A stretch of DNA of 64,000 nt from assembly GCF_900637845.1 (NCBI RefSeq), contig NZ_LR134439.1, positions 1,116,001 to 1,180,000 of the forward strand. Reading direction: 5' to 3'. Both the position numbers and the translations under genes were made by a program. The DNA comes from Erysipelothrix rhusiopathiae (GTDB lineage Bacteria; Bacillota_I; Bacilli_A; Erysipelotrichales; Erysipelotrichaceae). Positions within the stretch are counted from its first letter, which is position 1. Each line of letters begins with the position of its first letter. A model generated the notes under the pieces. It was not told where the DNA came from. It made no database searches and worked only from the letters and a program-made list of their open reading frames with translations. This document shows, in pieces, positions 7,945-20,555 of the stretch.

Positions 7945-8867
7945 TGGGACTTATTAATGCTTCATTTATTTCAGACATCTTAATTCAAGGATTTCTATAC
8001 GGAATTTTGTCGATGGGAGTTCTTATCTCCTATAAAATTTTAGATATTCCGGATTTGTCCGTCGATGGAACATATCCACTGGGGGCAGCTGTGAGTGCTA
8101 TTTTAATTCTTAATGGATTTAATCCGTGGTTAGCATTACTCATTTCAACAATTGCGGGCGCATCTGCAGGTGTTGTTACAGGAGTATTCCATGTTAAATT
8201 TGGTATATCGTCCTTACTGAGTGGTATTTTGGTGATGACAGGACTTTATTCCATCAATTTAGTTGTAGCTGGAGGAAAACCTAACATTCCGCTTTTTAAA
8301 TTTGAAACAATCTTTTCTACGCAATGGTTAGAACAAATCGGAGCACCCAATTTTATAATTAATAACTTTCAACTCATTATCATGGCGGTTCTGGTACTTA
8401 TAATAAAGGTAATCATTGATCAACTGTTGACAACTAAAACGGGCTATTTACTCAAAGTTACGGGCGACAATGAACAACTGGTTACCTCACTTGGCCACAA
8501 TGTTGGTGTAGTGAAAATCATGGGCTTGGCTTTAGCGAATGCGATTGTTGCATTTAGTGGTGGATTGGCTGTTTCAGTGAATAAATACTTTGATATCTCG
8601 CTTGGAACGGGAATGGTTGTCCTGGGATTATCTTCTGTAATTTTAGGAACAACAATTTTAGGAAGAACTAAATTAAAATCAACAACAATGGTTATTTTTG
8701 GAGCAATTGTTTACCGTCTAATTGTAGCATTTGCAATTCGAATGGGAATTGATGCACAGTTCATGAAACTGATGACTGTTGCAATCTTCATCGGAGCAAT
8801 TATGCTGAATAAAATTAAACTTCCAAAACATATGGATACGAAGGAGAAACGACATGTTACAGCTTAA
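7944..8867 (+). CDS. ABC transporter permease (TrpY-type)
   Basis: A 307-residue integral membrane protein, the transmembrane channel of the importer. It has many hydrophobic segments, the family-typical N-terminal part around DIPDLSVDGTYPLGAAV, and a basic C-terminus. It matches the COG4120 permease family related to branched-chain amino acid permeases. Start ATG 7944 overlaps the receptor stop by one base, and its end overlaps the ATPase start by 14 bases, indicating translational coupling. It is the only permease of the locus and probably serves both receptors. Confidence 0.85.
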   Translation: MGLINASFISDILIQGFLYGILSMGVLISYKILDIPDLSVDGTYPLGAAVSAILILNGFNPWLALLISTIAGASAGVVTGVFHVKFGISSLLSGILVMTGLYSINLVVAGGKPNIPLFKFETIFSTQWLEQIGAPNFIINNFQLIIMAVLVLIIKVIIDQLLTTKTGYLLKVTGDNEQLVTSLGHNVGVVKIMGLALANAIVAFSGGLAVSVNKYFDISLGTGMVVLGLSSVILGTTILGRTKLKSTTMVIFGAIVYRLIVAFAIRMGIDAQFMKLMTVAIFIGAIMLNKIKLPKHMDTKEKRHVTA

Positions 8868-9633
8868 TAACATTTCAAAAGCGTTCAATCGAAATACCCC
8901 CATGGAGACGAAACTTTACCAAAATGTGAATCTTCAAGTTGATGAGGGTGAGTTTGTCACAATTATTGGCTCGAATGGTAGTGGAAAATCAACGTTACTC
9001 AATTTAGTATGTGGCCAAATCGATCCTGATGAAGGTAACTTGATATTTATGGGTCATAATCTTCTAAAAATGAAGAATCACGAACGTTTTAAAACAATTT
9101 CACGCGTATACCAAGATCCGATGGCCGGAACATCACCTTCGCTAACTGTGTTGGAAAATCTGTCTCTTGCTTCAAATAAAGGGAAACTCATGAGTTTAAA
9201 AAAGGCGATTAACCATAAAAAAGAATCAGAATTTATCGCGTTATTGAAATCGCTAGATTTAGGACTTGAAGATAAATTACATGTCCAAGTTGGTCAACTT
9301 TCAGGAGGGCAGCGCCAAGCGTTGTCATTACTCATGGCTTTAATGAATAATCCAAACTTATTACTTCTTGATGAGCATACAGCAGCACTTGATCCAAAAA
9401 GTTCGGAATCCATCATTAAACTTACTCAGGAGATGGTAAGCAAACGAAAAATTACGACCATTATGGTAACGCATAATCTACAGCATGCACTCGATTATGG
9501 TACGCGATTATTGATGTTTCATAATGGTACGATCATCCGTGATATTTCAAATGATGAAAAATCCAAACTTACGAAAACTGATTTATTAAATATGTTTGCA
9601 TCATATGACGATAATTATGTAGAAACAATCTAA
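8854..9633 (+). CDS. ABC transporter ATP-binding protein (TrpZ-type)
   Basis: A 259-residue nucleotide-binding subunit. Visible motifs are Walker A GSNGSGKST, the signature LSGGQRQAL, a Walker B segment LLLLDEHTAALDP and the H-loop VTHNL. The Q-loop segment reads YQDPMAGT. ATG 8854 follows AAGGAGA and overlaps the permease gene. It belongs to the COG1101 family that pairs with COG2984/COG4120. The operon ends directly afterwards with a terminator that starts in the stop codon. Confidence 0.9.
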   Translation: MLQLNNISKAFNRNTPMETKLYQNVNLQVDEGEFVTIIGSNGSGKSTLLNLVCGQIDPDEGNLIFMGHNLLKMKNHERFKTISRVYQDPMAGTSPSLTVLENLSLASNKGKLMSLKKAINHKKESEFIALLKSLDLGLEDKLHVQVGQLSGGQRQALSLLMALMNNPNLLLLDEHTAALDPKSSESIIKLTQEMVSKRKITTIMVTHNLQHALDYGTRLLMFHNGTIIRDISNDEKSKLTKTDLLNMFASYDDNYVETI

Positions 9634-9651
9634 GGCAGCAATGCCTTTTTT
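9632..9651 (+). terminator. Terminator of the aromatic ABC operon
   Basis: AAGGCA, GCAA loop, TGCC and six T residues. The hairpin begins within the TAA stop of the ATPase gene. Confidence 0.85.
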
Positions 9652-9760
9652 CTTTATTTTCTTTTGTTTGTTGTAGTGCTTATATATAAGGAAGAAAATA
9701 TTATTGATTCGTGATGTAAAAGAACCAAACAAAATAAAACAAAATAAAGTGAAAATAGTG

Positions 9761-9789
9761 TTGACGGTGGCTAAAGAGGGTGGTATTAT
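9761..9789 (+). promoter_or_regulatory. rRNA operon promoter
   Basis: TTGACG (9761-9766), 17-base spacer, TATTAT (9784-9789). It is the best sigma-A-type match upstream of 16S. The rest of 9652-9916 holds only AT-rich sequence, the boxA site and the 5' processing arm. Confidence 0.75.
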
Positions 9790-9822
9790 ATACAAGCGCT
9801 AAGGGAAACCGAGTGCAGAAAA

Positions 9823-9832
9823 TGGTCTTTGA
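9823..9832 (+). promoter_or_regulatory. boxA antitermination site before 16S
   Basis: TGGTCTTTGA followed by AAACT resembles the rRNA leader boxA of Bacillus (TGTTCTTTGAAAACT). A second copy precedes 23S at 11539-11548. It should load the Nus antitermination complex. Confidence 0.6.
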
Positions 9833-9848
9833 AAACTAAACAGGAAAC
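9832..9848 (+). other. 5' arm of pre-16S processing stem
   Basis: AAAACTAAACAGGAAAC is perfectly complementary over 17 bases to 11495-11511 downstream of 16S. The two arms would enclose 16S in a long helix, the expected RNase III substrate. Confidence 0.85.
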
Positions 9849-9916
9849 GTCAATTTCAAAAAGAAATACGGATAAATTAATAAACAAAACTCGTCAGAGT
9901 TAAAAAGAGAAAGAAT

Positions 9917-11457
<1,541 letters not shown>

Positions 11458-11538
11458 AAGGAGTAATTAGAAAGACGTGAAGTTGACACCTAAAGTTTCC
11501 TGTTTAGTTTTGAGAGTCCGTTGGAATCTCAAGAAAAA

Positions 11539-11548
11539 TGATCTTTGA
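11539..11548 (+). promoter_or_regulatory. boxA-like site before 23S
   Basis: TGATCTTTGA followed by AAACTGAAT, closely matching the boxA at 9823-9832. Confidence 0.55.
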
Positions 11549-11565
11549 AAACTGAATAACAGAAA
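11548..11565 (+). other. 5' arm of pre-23S processing stem
   Basis: AAAACTGAATAACAGAAA is perfectly complementary over 18 bases to 14692-14709 downstream of 23S. Confidence 0.85.
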
Positions 11566-11762
11566 AGAAAAAGAGATAGACAAAGAAATAAATGTTATCA
11601 ACATGATCTTTTCGAATAGTTGTATAAAACTAGATTTACATCAAGTTAAACAAAAACAGTAACTTAAGCAATTAAGTAAGCAATCAAAGCAAACACACAG
11701 CTTATCAAGCGATAAGCGTTAAAAAAAACCTGATTTTAAGAATTAGGGCGCGAAATTACATG

Positions 11763-14660
<2,898 letters not shown>

Positions 14661-14736
14661 CAAAAGATACAACGATTCGAAAAAGATCAAATTTCTGTTA
14701 TTCAGTTTTGAGAGTTCATCTCTCTAATGCACTACG

Positions 14737-14851
14737 ATCTGGTGATTTTAGCGAAGTGGTCACACCTGTTCCCATCTCGAACACAGAAGTTAAGCACTTT
14801 AGCGGCGACAATATCTAGCCACGCGCTAGTGAAGATAGTTCATCGCCAGGT
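14737..14851 (+). rRNA. rrf: 5S ribosomal RNA
   Basis: CTGGTG (14739-14744) pairs with CGCCAG (14844-14849) to close the molecule. In between lie the typical CACACCTGTTCCCATCTCGA and ACAGAAGTTAAGC segments. Length is about 115 bases. It is the last gene of the rRNA operon. Confidence 0.95.
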
Positions 14852-14856
14852 AATTT

Positions 14857-14883
14857 GACACTCTATTTAGAGTGTCTTTTTTT
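14857..14883 (+). terminator. rRNA operon terminator
   Basis: GACACTCTA (14857-14865), TT loop, TAGAGTGTC (14868-14876), then seven T residues. Confidence 0.92.
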
Positions 14884-14980
14884 ATATATGCTTTTAGTTG
14901 TGATTATGTGACGGTTTATATTTTTTTCACATGTTTATTTAATATTGTTAATGGTTTTTAACACAAATACATGTATTGAC

Positions 14981-14989
14981 TGTTATAAT
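14981..14989 (+). promoter_or_regulatory. Extended -10 promoter of the Ugp-type ABC operon
   Basis: TGTTATAAT is an extended -10 with no good -35 at the normal distance. It lies about 100 bases before the first start codon. Confidence 0.5.
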
Positions 14990-15014
14990 AATGATGTAAC
15001 AACTGTACGTAAAA

Positions 15015-15031
15015 TTCGTGGTGTTCACGAA
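15015..15031. promoter_or_regulatory. Inverted repeat in the 5' UTR of the Ugp-type operon
   Basis: TTCGTG (15015-15020), five-base spacer, CACGAA (15026-15031), starting 26 bases after the -10. A repressor operator or small hairpin is possible; no regulator gene is adjacent. Confidence 0.4.
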
Positions 15032-15089
15032 ATAAATAATATCGAATATATTAAAATTACGTAATAATATGTTTATAGGAGGAAGATGA

Positions 15090-16160
15090 ATGATTGAAGT
15101 CAAGGACTTACGGAAAGTGTTTGATAATGGTTTTGAGGCATTAAAACAAGTTACATTCTCGATTGAGAAAGGTGATTTGGTTTGCTTACTTGGCCCTAGT
15201 GGTTGTGGAAAAACAACAATTTTAAATTTAATTGCTGGATTACTCGATCCCACAGATGGCACAATTCACAATGAAGGGGTCTCAATGGTTGATAAGCATC
15301 CTAAAGATCGTGATATTGGTTTTGTATTTCAAAACTACGCACTTTACCCACATATGACAGTATTAGAAAATGTCATGTTCCCACTACGTGTTGGCGATAA
15401 AAAAATGCCTAAAGAAGAAGCTGAAAAAATTGCTCGTAAATATATGGCGTTAACAGATATTGAAGAATTAGCAAATAAAAAACCAGGGACAATGTCTGGT
15501 GGACAACAACAACGTGTAGCGATTACACGTGCTTTAGTTCAAAACCCTTCAATTTTATTACTTGATGAACCATTAAGTAACCTTGATGCGCGTTTGCGCT
15601 TGAAAATTCGTGAAGAAATTCGTCGTCTTGTTAAAGAAATTAACATTACTACAATTTTTGTAACGCATGATCAAGAAGAAGCGTTATCGATTAGTGATAA
15701 AATTGTTCTAATGAACGAAGGTGTTATCCAACAATATGATGACCCTCAAAATCTATATTTAGAACCTAATAATTTATTTGTTGCTCAATTTATTGGTAAT
15801 CCTGTCATCAACATTCTTCCTGTAGAAGTTAAAAATGGCACAATCGTAGGAGAAACTTTTGAATTCAATAAGAGTTCACTCGTACAAAATCGAATTAAAA
15901 CAGATTTAACTGATGGAACATATCTTTTAGGTGTTCGTCCAGAAGATATTATTTTCGGTGAGCAAGGAATTTTTAATACGGAAATTGAAACCGTAGAACT
16001 TATTGGTCGTGAGGGAATCCTTAATTTTAAAATTGGTTCAAAAAATGCGAAGGGAATCGTAAGTATCGAATCTTTAATTGATCCTGCAACAATCGTTAAT
16101 TGCGATTTCAATTATCCACGTATCTTTATGTTTAATGAATCTGGCGAGAGGGTCTACTAA
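15090..16160 (+). CDS. ugpC: Carbohydrate/glycerol-phosphate-type ABC importer ATPase (UgpC/MsmK type)
   Basis: A 356-residue CUT1-family nucleotide-binding subunit. Walker A is GPSGCGKTT, the signature MSGGQQQR, Walker B LLLDEPLSNLDARLR and the H-loop FVTHDQEEA. A C-terminal TOBE-like region (about 240-356) is longer than in amino acid ATPases, as usual for sugar importers. ATG 15090 follows AGGAGGAAG. It leads an operon with two permeases, a hydrolase and a receptor, and its stop overlaps the first permease start. The substrate cannot be read from the sequence; sugars and glycerol-phosphate compounds are both possible. Confidence 0.88.
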   Translation: MIEVKDLRKVFDNGFEALKQVTFSIEKGDLVCLLGPSGCGKTTILNLIAGLLDPTDGTIHNEGVSMVDKHPKDRDIGFVFQNYALYPHMTVLENVMFPLRVGDKKMPKEEAEKIARKYMALTDIEELANKKPGTMSGGQQQRVAITRALVQNPSILLLDEPLSNLDARLRLKIREEIRRLVKEINITTIFVTHDQEEALSISDKIVLMNEGVIQQYDDPQNLYLEPNNLFVAQFIGNPVINILPVEVKNGTIVGETFEFNKSSLVQNRIKTDLTDGTYLLGVRPEDIIFGEQGIFNTEIETVELIGREGILNFKIGSKNAKGIVSIESLIDPATIVNCDFNYPRIFMFNESGERVY

Positions 16161-17044
16161 TGAAGAAGTTTAAGTATAGCGCTGAAAATCAAAGACAAGC
16201 TTGGTTGTTTCTTTTGCCTGCTTTGGTGATTATTGCTTTATTTAATATATATCCATTAATCCGCGCGTTAATCATGTCATTTCAATCAGGTACATTAACA
16301 AACTTGAAGCCCGCTGGTATTAGTAATTACCAATACGTATTACAAGATCCAAAGTTTCATATTGCAATGCGAAATACTGCAGTTTATGCCTTTCTTGTAG
16401 TTCCAATTTGTTTAATTATTTCAATGTTTATTGCACTGCTTATTTTTGAGAAAATAAAGAATAAGAGTTTCTTTGAAACAATTTTCTTTATTCCTTACTT
16501 AACAAGTGTTATTGCGATTGGGGTTGTGTTCCGTTATCTCTTTAATGGTTCTTACGGATTCATTAACTTTCTATTAAGCTTTATTAATGTAGGTCCAATT
16601 AATTTCTTGGACGACATCATGATGAGTTTGCCAACGCTGGTCATTTTTGGAATTTGGAATGGTCTTGCGTTTAATATAATCATTCTACTTTCAGGCCTTC
16701 GTAATATTGATCGTGAATACTATAAGGTAGCCGATATGTTTGGTGCAACGGAACTTCAAAAATTATTTCGAATAACTTTGCCTCAACTTATCCCAACTTT
16801 AACGTTCCTGTTAACAGTTAACTTAATTAATGCCTTTAAAGTATATACTCAAGTCTTTGCGATCTTTAATGGTAAGGCGGGAATTGCAAACAGTGCGACA
16901 ACTGCCGTATTCTATATATTCACTACCTTCCATGTTGATAATCGATATGGTCCGGCTATGGCCGCAACAATTCTTCTGTTTGTGTTTATTCTTGTATTAA
17001 CACTGATTCAGAATAAAGTGTTGAAGAAGATAGAGGAGAGATAG
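16160..17044 (+). CDS. ABC importer permease 1 (UgpA/MalF type)
   Basis: A 294-residue membrane subunit of the CUT1 importer with a short cytoplasmic N-terminus and about six hydrophobic segments (first around residues 15-35). The EAA loop that docks the ATPase appears as YYKVADMFGATELQKLFRITLPQ near residue 190-215. Start ATG 16160 overlaps the ATPase gene stop. The gene is followed after two bases by the second permease. Confidence 0.9.
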   Translation: MKKFKYSAENQRQAWLFLLPALVIIALFNIYPLIRALIMSFQSGTLTNLKPAGISNYQYVLQDPKFHIAMRNTAVYAFLVVPICLIISMFIALLIFEKIKNKSFFETIFFIPYLTSVIAIGVVFRYLFNGSYGFINFLLSFINVGPINFLDDIMMSLPTLVIFGIWNGLAFNIIILLSGLRNIDREYYKVADMFGATELQKLFRITLPQLIPTLTFLLTVNLINAFKVYTQVFAIFNGKAGIANSATTAVFYIFTTFHVDNRYGPAMAATILLFVFILVLTLIQNKVLKKIEER

Positions 17045-17046
17045 CC

Positions 17047-17907
17047 GTGAACGAAAAATCTGAATTTTCACCAAGTTTAAAAATGATACTAACTAAGATA
17101 TTTAAAGTAATTGCGACAATCTTTATTGTGGTTATGGCGATCATCACCTTATTTCCATTTGTATATATGATTCTCGCAAGTTTGATGACCTATCAAGAAG
17201 CAACAAGTATTCCACCTACATTAATTCCTGCATCACCACAGTTCCACAACTTTGTGGAAGTATTTCAAACTGCACCGTTTGTTCGTTATTTCATTAATAC
17301 TGTAGTGGTTGCAGGTATTAGTACACTTGGAATTTTAATTACATCAACTTTGGCTGCATTTGCACTTGTTAAGCTCGAGTTTAAACACAAAGGTCTAATT
17401 ATTCTAATCATGGTATCTTTGCTTATGGTACCGTATGAGTCAACAGTCTTTACAAATTATCAGACGATTGCGCGCCTTGGTTTATTGAATACATATACTG
17501 CGTTGATCGTTCCATCACTTGCCAGCGTATTCTATATATTCTATCTAAAAGGATATCTAACAAGTATTCCAATTTCATACTATAAAGCAGCGAAAATTGA
17601 TGGGTGTACTGATTTGGAATTTATTCGTAAAATTATGATTCCTTTATCAAAACCTGCTCTGGTTACCATTGGTATTCTAAGCTTTATCTCACACTGGAAT
17701 TCATTCTTGTGGCCACTATTGGTTACAAATGATTCAAGTATGCGTTTATTGAATAATGGGTTGAGCGCATTTGCTACTGAGAGTGGAACGGATGTTCACC
17801 TTCAAATGGCAGCTGCGACATTAACGATTATTCCTGTGCTGATTATTTACTTTATATTTAGAAATCAAATTATTAAAGGAGTGTCGAAGAGTGGACTTAA
17901 AGGATAG
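17047..17907 (+). CDS. ABC importer permease 2 (UgpE/MalG type)
   Basis: A 286-residue membrane subunit, partner of permease 1. The start is GTG 17047, preceded by GAGGAGAG at the end of the upstream gene. The EAA loop reads YYKAAKIDGCTDLEFIRKIMIP near residue 180-200, and the C-terminal end IIKGVSKSGLKG is typical for MalG-type permeases. The end overlaps the hydrolase start by 17 bases, so the hydrolase is translationally coupled to the transporter. Confidence 0.9.
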   Translation: MNEKSEFSPSLKMILTKIFKVIATIFIVVMAIITLFPFVYMILASLMTYQEATSIPPTLIPASPQFHNFVEVFQTAPFVRYFINTVVVAGISTLGILITSTLAAFALVKLEFKHKGLIILIMVSLLMVPYESTVFTNYQTIARLGLLNTYTALIVPSLASVFYIFYLKGYLTSIPISYYKAAKIDGCTDLEFIRKIMIPLSKPALVTIGILSFISHWNSFLWPLLVTNDSSMRLLNNGLSAFATESGTDVHLQMAAATLTIIPVLIIYFIFRNQIIKGVSKSGLKG

Positions 17908-19168
17908 AAAAACAAAAATTACATTTCATAGCGGTGTCCTTACAATTGGTGGTACTGTTATTGAAATAGCGTATGAAGATTCACATATCTTTTTTGATTT
18001 CGGTACAGAATTTAAACCGGAATTAAATCTTAAAAATGAATCGCTTCAAGAACTAATTGATCATCGTTTAGTGCCCCATTTAGAGAATGTTTATGATCCT
18101 GAATTAGGGTATACATATCCCTTCGATAAGGGCCCTAACTATACCCATACAGCTGTGTTTTTAAGTCATTGTCATCTTGATCATACGCGTATGGTTAATT
18201 ACTTAGATCCAAAAATTCCGATGTATGCACTTAAAGAAACTAAAGTTTTATTAAACAGTTTGAATGCACAAAATGACTTTATTTTACCAAGAGCAAAGAC
18301 TTCAGATTCCTTTACACGTGATATTATCGGTTGTGATAATCATGATGTGATTGAAGTTGGAGATATCAAAGTAGAATTAAGTCGTGTTGACCATGATGCT
18401 TATGGTGCTTGTGGTCTTTTGATTACAACACCGGATATGCATATTGCTTACACTGGTGATTTACGACTTCATGGTTTTGATGTTGAAGATTCCCTTCACT
18501 ATTGTGAACAAGCGAAGAACACAGATATGCTTATTATTGAAGGTGTGTCGATAAGCTTCCCTCAAGAGGACCGTGCAACGGGCCGAATTGAAACAGAAGC
18601 AGATTTACTTAAGAAAATCGTGAATATTGTAAACAGTAATCCAACCAAACAAGTGACTTTCAATTGCTATCCTGCAAACGTTAAACGTTTAGCTGAGATT
18701 GTAAGACAAAGTCCACGTGAGGTGGTACTCGAAGCATCCTTTGCAAATATCTTGAAAGAGTGTTTAAATATGGAGTGTAAGTATTACAATACCAATGACA
18801 ACAACTTTAACCTGGATAAGAATCTTGAAGTGGATTACAATACACTGATTGAAGATGAGGGAGATTATCTATGGCAGGTTGTTGATCATCACGAAAACCT
18901 TAAAGGAGGTGGTGTCTATATCCATAGCGACGCTTCGCCGCTAGGAGAATTTGATCCAGCATATTTACCATTTATTCAGTTGTTGAAGGATTGCGATATT
19001 GAATTTAATCGTATAGCGTGTTCTGGACATGCTTACCCTGAAGATTTAGATCGTATTGTAGGCCTAATTCAACCGAAGTTATTAGTTCCAATTCATTCTC
19101 TAAGACCAGATTTACTTGAGAATAAATATGGAATGCGTCATTTACCAACCCGTGGGGAAACTATCTAA
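17891..19168 (+). CDS. MBL-fold hydrolase of the beta-CASP/RNase J-like type inside an ABC importer operon
   Basis: A 425-residue cytoplasmic metallo-hydrolase. The metal motif HCHLDH lies at residues 93-98, followed by a His in VDHDAYG and an Asp in YTGDLRLHG. The C-terminal half shows beta-CASP-like motifs, with SGHAYPEDLDRIV and LLVPIHSLRPD. The start is GTG 17891, eight bases after AAAGGAG and overlapping the permease gene. RNase J is about 550 residues and has an extra C-terminal domain, which is absent here. Position between permease and receptor genes suggests action on the imported compound, perhaps a phosphodiester, but a nucleic acid substrate is equally compatible with the fold. 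Confidence 0.8.
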   Translation: MDLKDRKTKITFHSGVLTIGGTVIEIAYEDSHIFFDFGTEFKPELNLKNESLQELIDHRLVPHLENVYDPELGYTYPFDKGPNYTHTAVFLSHCHLDHTRMVNYLDPKIPMYALKETKVLLNSLNAQNDFILPRAKTSDSFTRDIIGCDNHDVIEVGDIKVELSRVDHDAYGACGLLITTPDMHIAYTGDLRLHGFDVEDSLHYCEQAKNTDMLIIEGVSISFPQEDRATGRIETEADLLKKIVNIVNSNPTKQVTFNCYPANVKRLAEIVRQSPREVVLEASFANILKECLNMECKYYNTNDNNFNLDKNLEVDYNTLIEDEGDYLWQVVDHHENLKGGGVYIHSDASPLGEFDPAYLPFIQLLKDCDIEFNRIACSGHAYPEDLDRIVGLIQPKLLVPIHSLRPDLLENKYGMRHLPTRGETI

Positions 19169-19188
19169 AGGAGACACATAAAACAAAT

Positions 19189-20448
19189 ATGGGAAATATT
19201 AAAAAGATTTTAGTAGCATTACTTGCTTTACTTGTTCTTGTAGGATGTTCAAATAAAGGTGATGATACAGCATCTGCTGATATTGTTACTGAGTTAACAG
19301 AAGAAACAGAAATTCGTTTCTGGCATGCAATGAATGGTAAACAAGAAGAAGCATTAACAAAACTTACTGAAGATTTTATGGCTGCAAATCCAAAGGTTAA
19401 AGTTGTATTACAAAACCAATCAAGTTATCCGGATTTACGTCAAAAATTATCTGCAACACTTGTAAGTCCTAAAGACTTGCCTACAATGACACAAGCATAT
19501 CCAGCATGGATGTTTAATGCGTCAGTAGATAAACTTGTTACAGACTTAACACCATATATCGAAAACGATACAATCGGAATGAAAGACTACAATGATATTG
19601 TTGAAGGATTCCGTGAAGGTGGTAAAATTGAAGGCGTAACATATGGTATGCCATTTAATAAATCAACAGAAGTTCTTTACTATAACAAAACGCTTCTTGA
19701 TGAATTAGGACTTAAAGCTCCAACGAATCTTGAAGAACTAAAAGAAGTAAGTAAAACTGTTTATGAAAAGAAAAATATTGTGGGAGCAGGTTTTGACTCA
19801 CTCAATAACTACTATGCTACAGGATTAATCAATAAAGGCGTCGAATTCAATAAGGATATGGATCCTACAAGTAAAGAAAGTATTGAAGTTGCATCATTCT
19901 ACCAAGAAGGTGTAAAAGATGGTTACCTACGTATCGCAGGAACTGACAAATACTTATCCGGACCATTTGGTAATGGTCAACTTGCAATGAATGTTGGTAG
20001 TACAGCAGGAGAATCACACGTACTTAAAGGTGTAGACGGTCGTTTCGAAATTGGCGTTGTTAAACGTCCTGAAAAAATCAGTTTACAACAAGGTACTGAC
20101 TTATACATGTTCTCATCCGCAACACCAGCACAAAAAACTGCAGCGTTTGAATACATGAAATTCTTAGTATCTGCTGATTCACAATTACACTGGGCTAAAT
20201 CAACAGGTTATATTCCAGTGCGTACAAGTGTTATCGAAAGTAAAGAATACTTAGAAAGTGGTTCAATGATTGCACCATTAATTCAAGAAATTACGAAAGA
20301 TGTATTTACAATTCCAGTATCCGCAAACTCAGATGCAGCTTATACAGAAGCAACTGTGAAGATGGAAGAATTACTGTCTGATACATCAAAAACACCAGAA
20401 TCCGTAATGGAGTCATACAAAACTTCTTTACAAACAATCTGGCAATAA
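19189..20448 (+). CDS. ABC importer substrate-binding lipoprotein (family 1, UgpB/MalE type)
   Basis: A 419-residue extracellular receptor. ATG 19189 begins MGNIKKIL; the hydrophobic signal ends with lipobox LVGC, so it should be lipid-anchored. The body has the family-1 features IRFWHAMNGKQEEAL near residue 45 and YGMPFNKSTEVLYYNKTLLDE around 155. AAAGGAG (19167-19173) is 15 bases upstream, a long spacing. As the last gene of the operon it is followed by a strong terminator. Confidence 0.9.
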   Translation: MGNIKKILVALLALLVLVGCSNKGDDTASADIVTELTEETEIRFWHAMNGKQEEALTKLTEDFMAANPKVKVVLQNQSSYPDLRQKLSATLVSPKDLPTMTQAYPAWMFNASVDKLVTDLTPYIENDTIGMKDYNDIVEGFREGGKIEGVTYGMPFNKSTEVLYYNKTLLDELGLKAPTNLEELKEVSKTVYEKKNIVGAGFDSLNNYYATGLINKGVEFNKDMDPTSKESIEVASFYQEGVKDGYLRIAGTDKYLSGPFGNGQLAMNVGSTAGESHVLKGVDGRFEIGVVKRPEKISLQQGTDLYMFSSATPAQKTAAFEYMKFLVSADSQLHWAKSTGYIPVRTSVIESKEYLESGSMIAPLIQEITKDVFTIPVSANSDAAYTEATVKMEELLSDTSKTPESVMESYKTSLQTIWQ

Positions 20449-20456
20449 TTAAATCA

Positions 20457-20485
20457 AAAGTGGATTCTAAATCCACTTTTTTTTT
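20457..20485 (+). terminator. Terminator of the Ugp-type operon
   Basis: AAAAGTGGATT, CTA loop, AATCCACTTTT and a long T run. Confidence 0.93.
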
Positions 20486-20493
20486 GGGATTTC

Positions 20494-20523
20494 TTGAGTA
20501 TACGACCATTAATGTCGTATACT
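20494..20523 (+). promoter_or_regulatory. Promoter with embedded 27-bp palindromic operator
   Basis: TTGAGT (-35, 20494-20499) and TATACT (-10, 20518-20523) are 18 bases apart. A perfect inverted repeat AGTATACGAC (20497-20506), seven bases, GTCGTATACT (20514-20523) covers the promoter from -35 to -10. A further GTATACT half-site follows at 20528-20534. The arrangement predicts repression by a dimeric regulator, most simply the WYL-domain protein of the same operon. Confidence 0.75.
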
Positions 20524-20555
20524 GTTGGTATACTTAAGTCAAGAGGTGATACAAG

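Larger units (their letters stand above)
11458..11762 (+). other. 16S-23S internal transcribed spacer, no tRNA
   Basis: About 305 bases. It holds the 3' arm of the pre-16S stem (11495-11511), a second boxA, the 5' arm of the pre-23S stem (11548-11565) and a small GCTTATC/GATAAGC hairpin near 11701-11718. I find no tRNA-Ile or tRNA-Ala cloverleaf. Confidence 0.85.

Noticed and set aside
14976-14981. TTGACT as the -35 of the Ugp-type operon
   Set aside because: It is only two bases from TATAAT, so it cannot work with it; no suitable -10 lies 17 bases further on. The extended -10 is the better reading.
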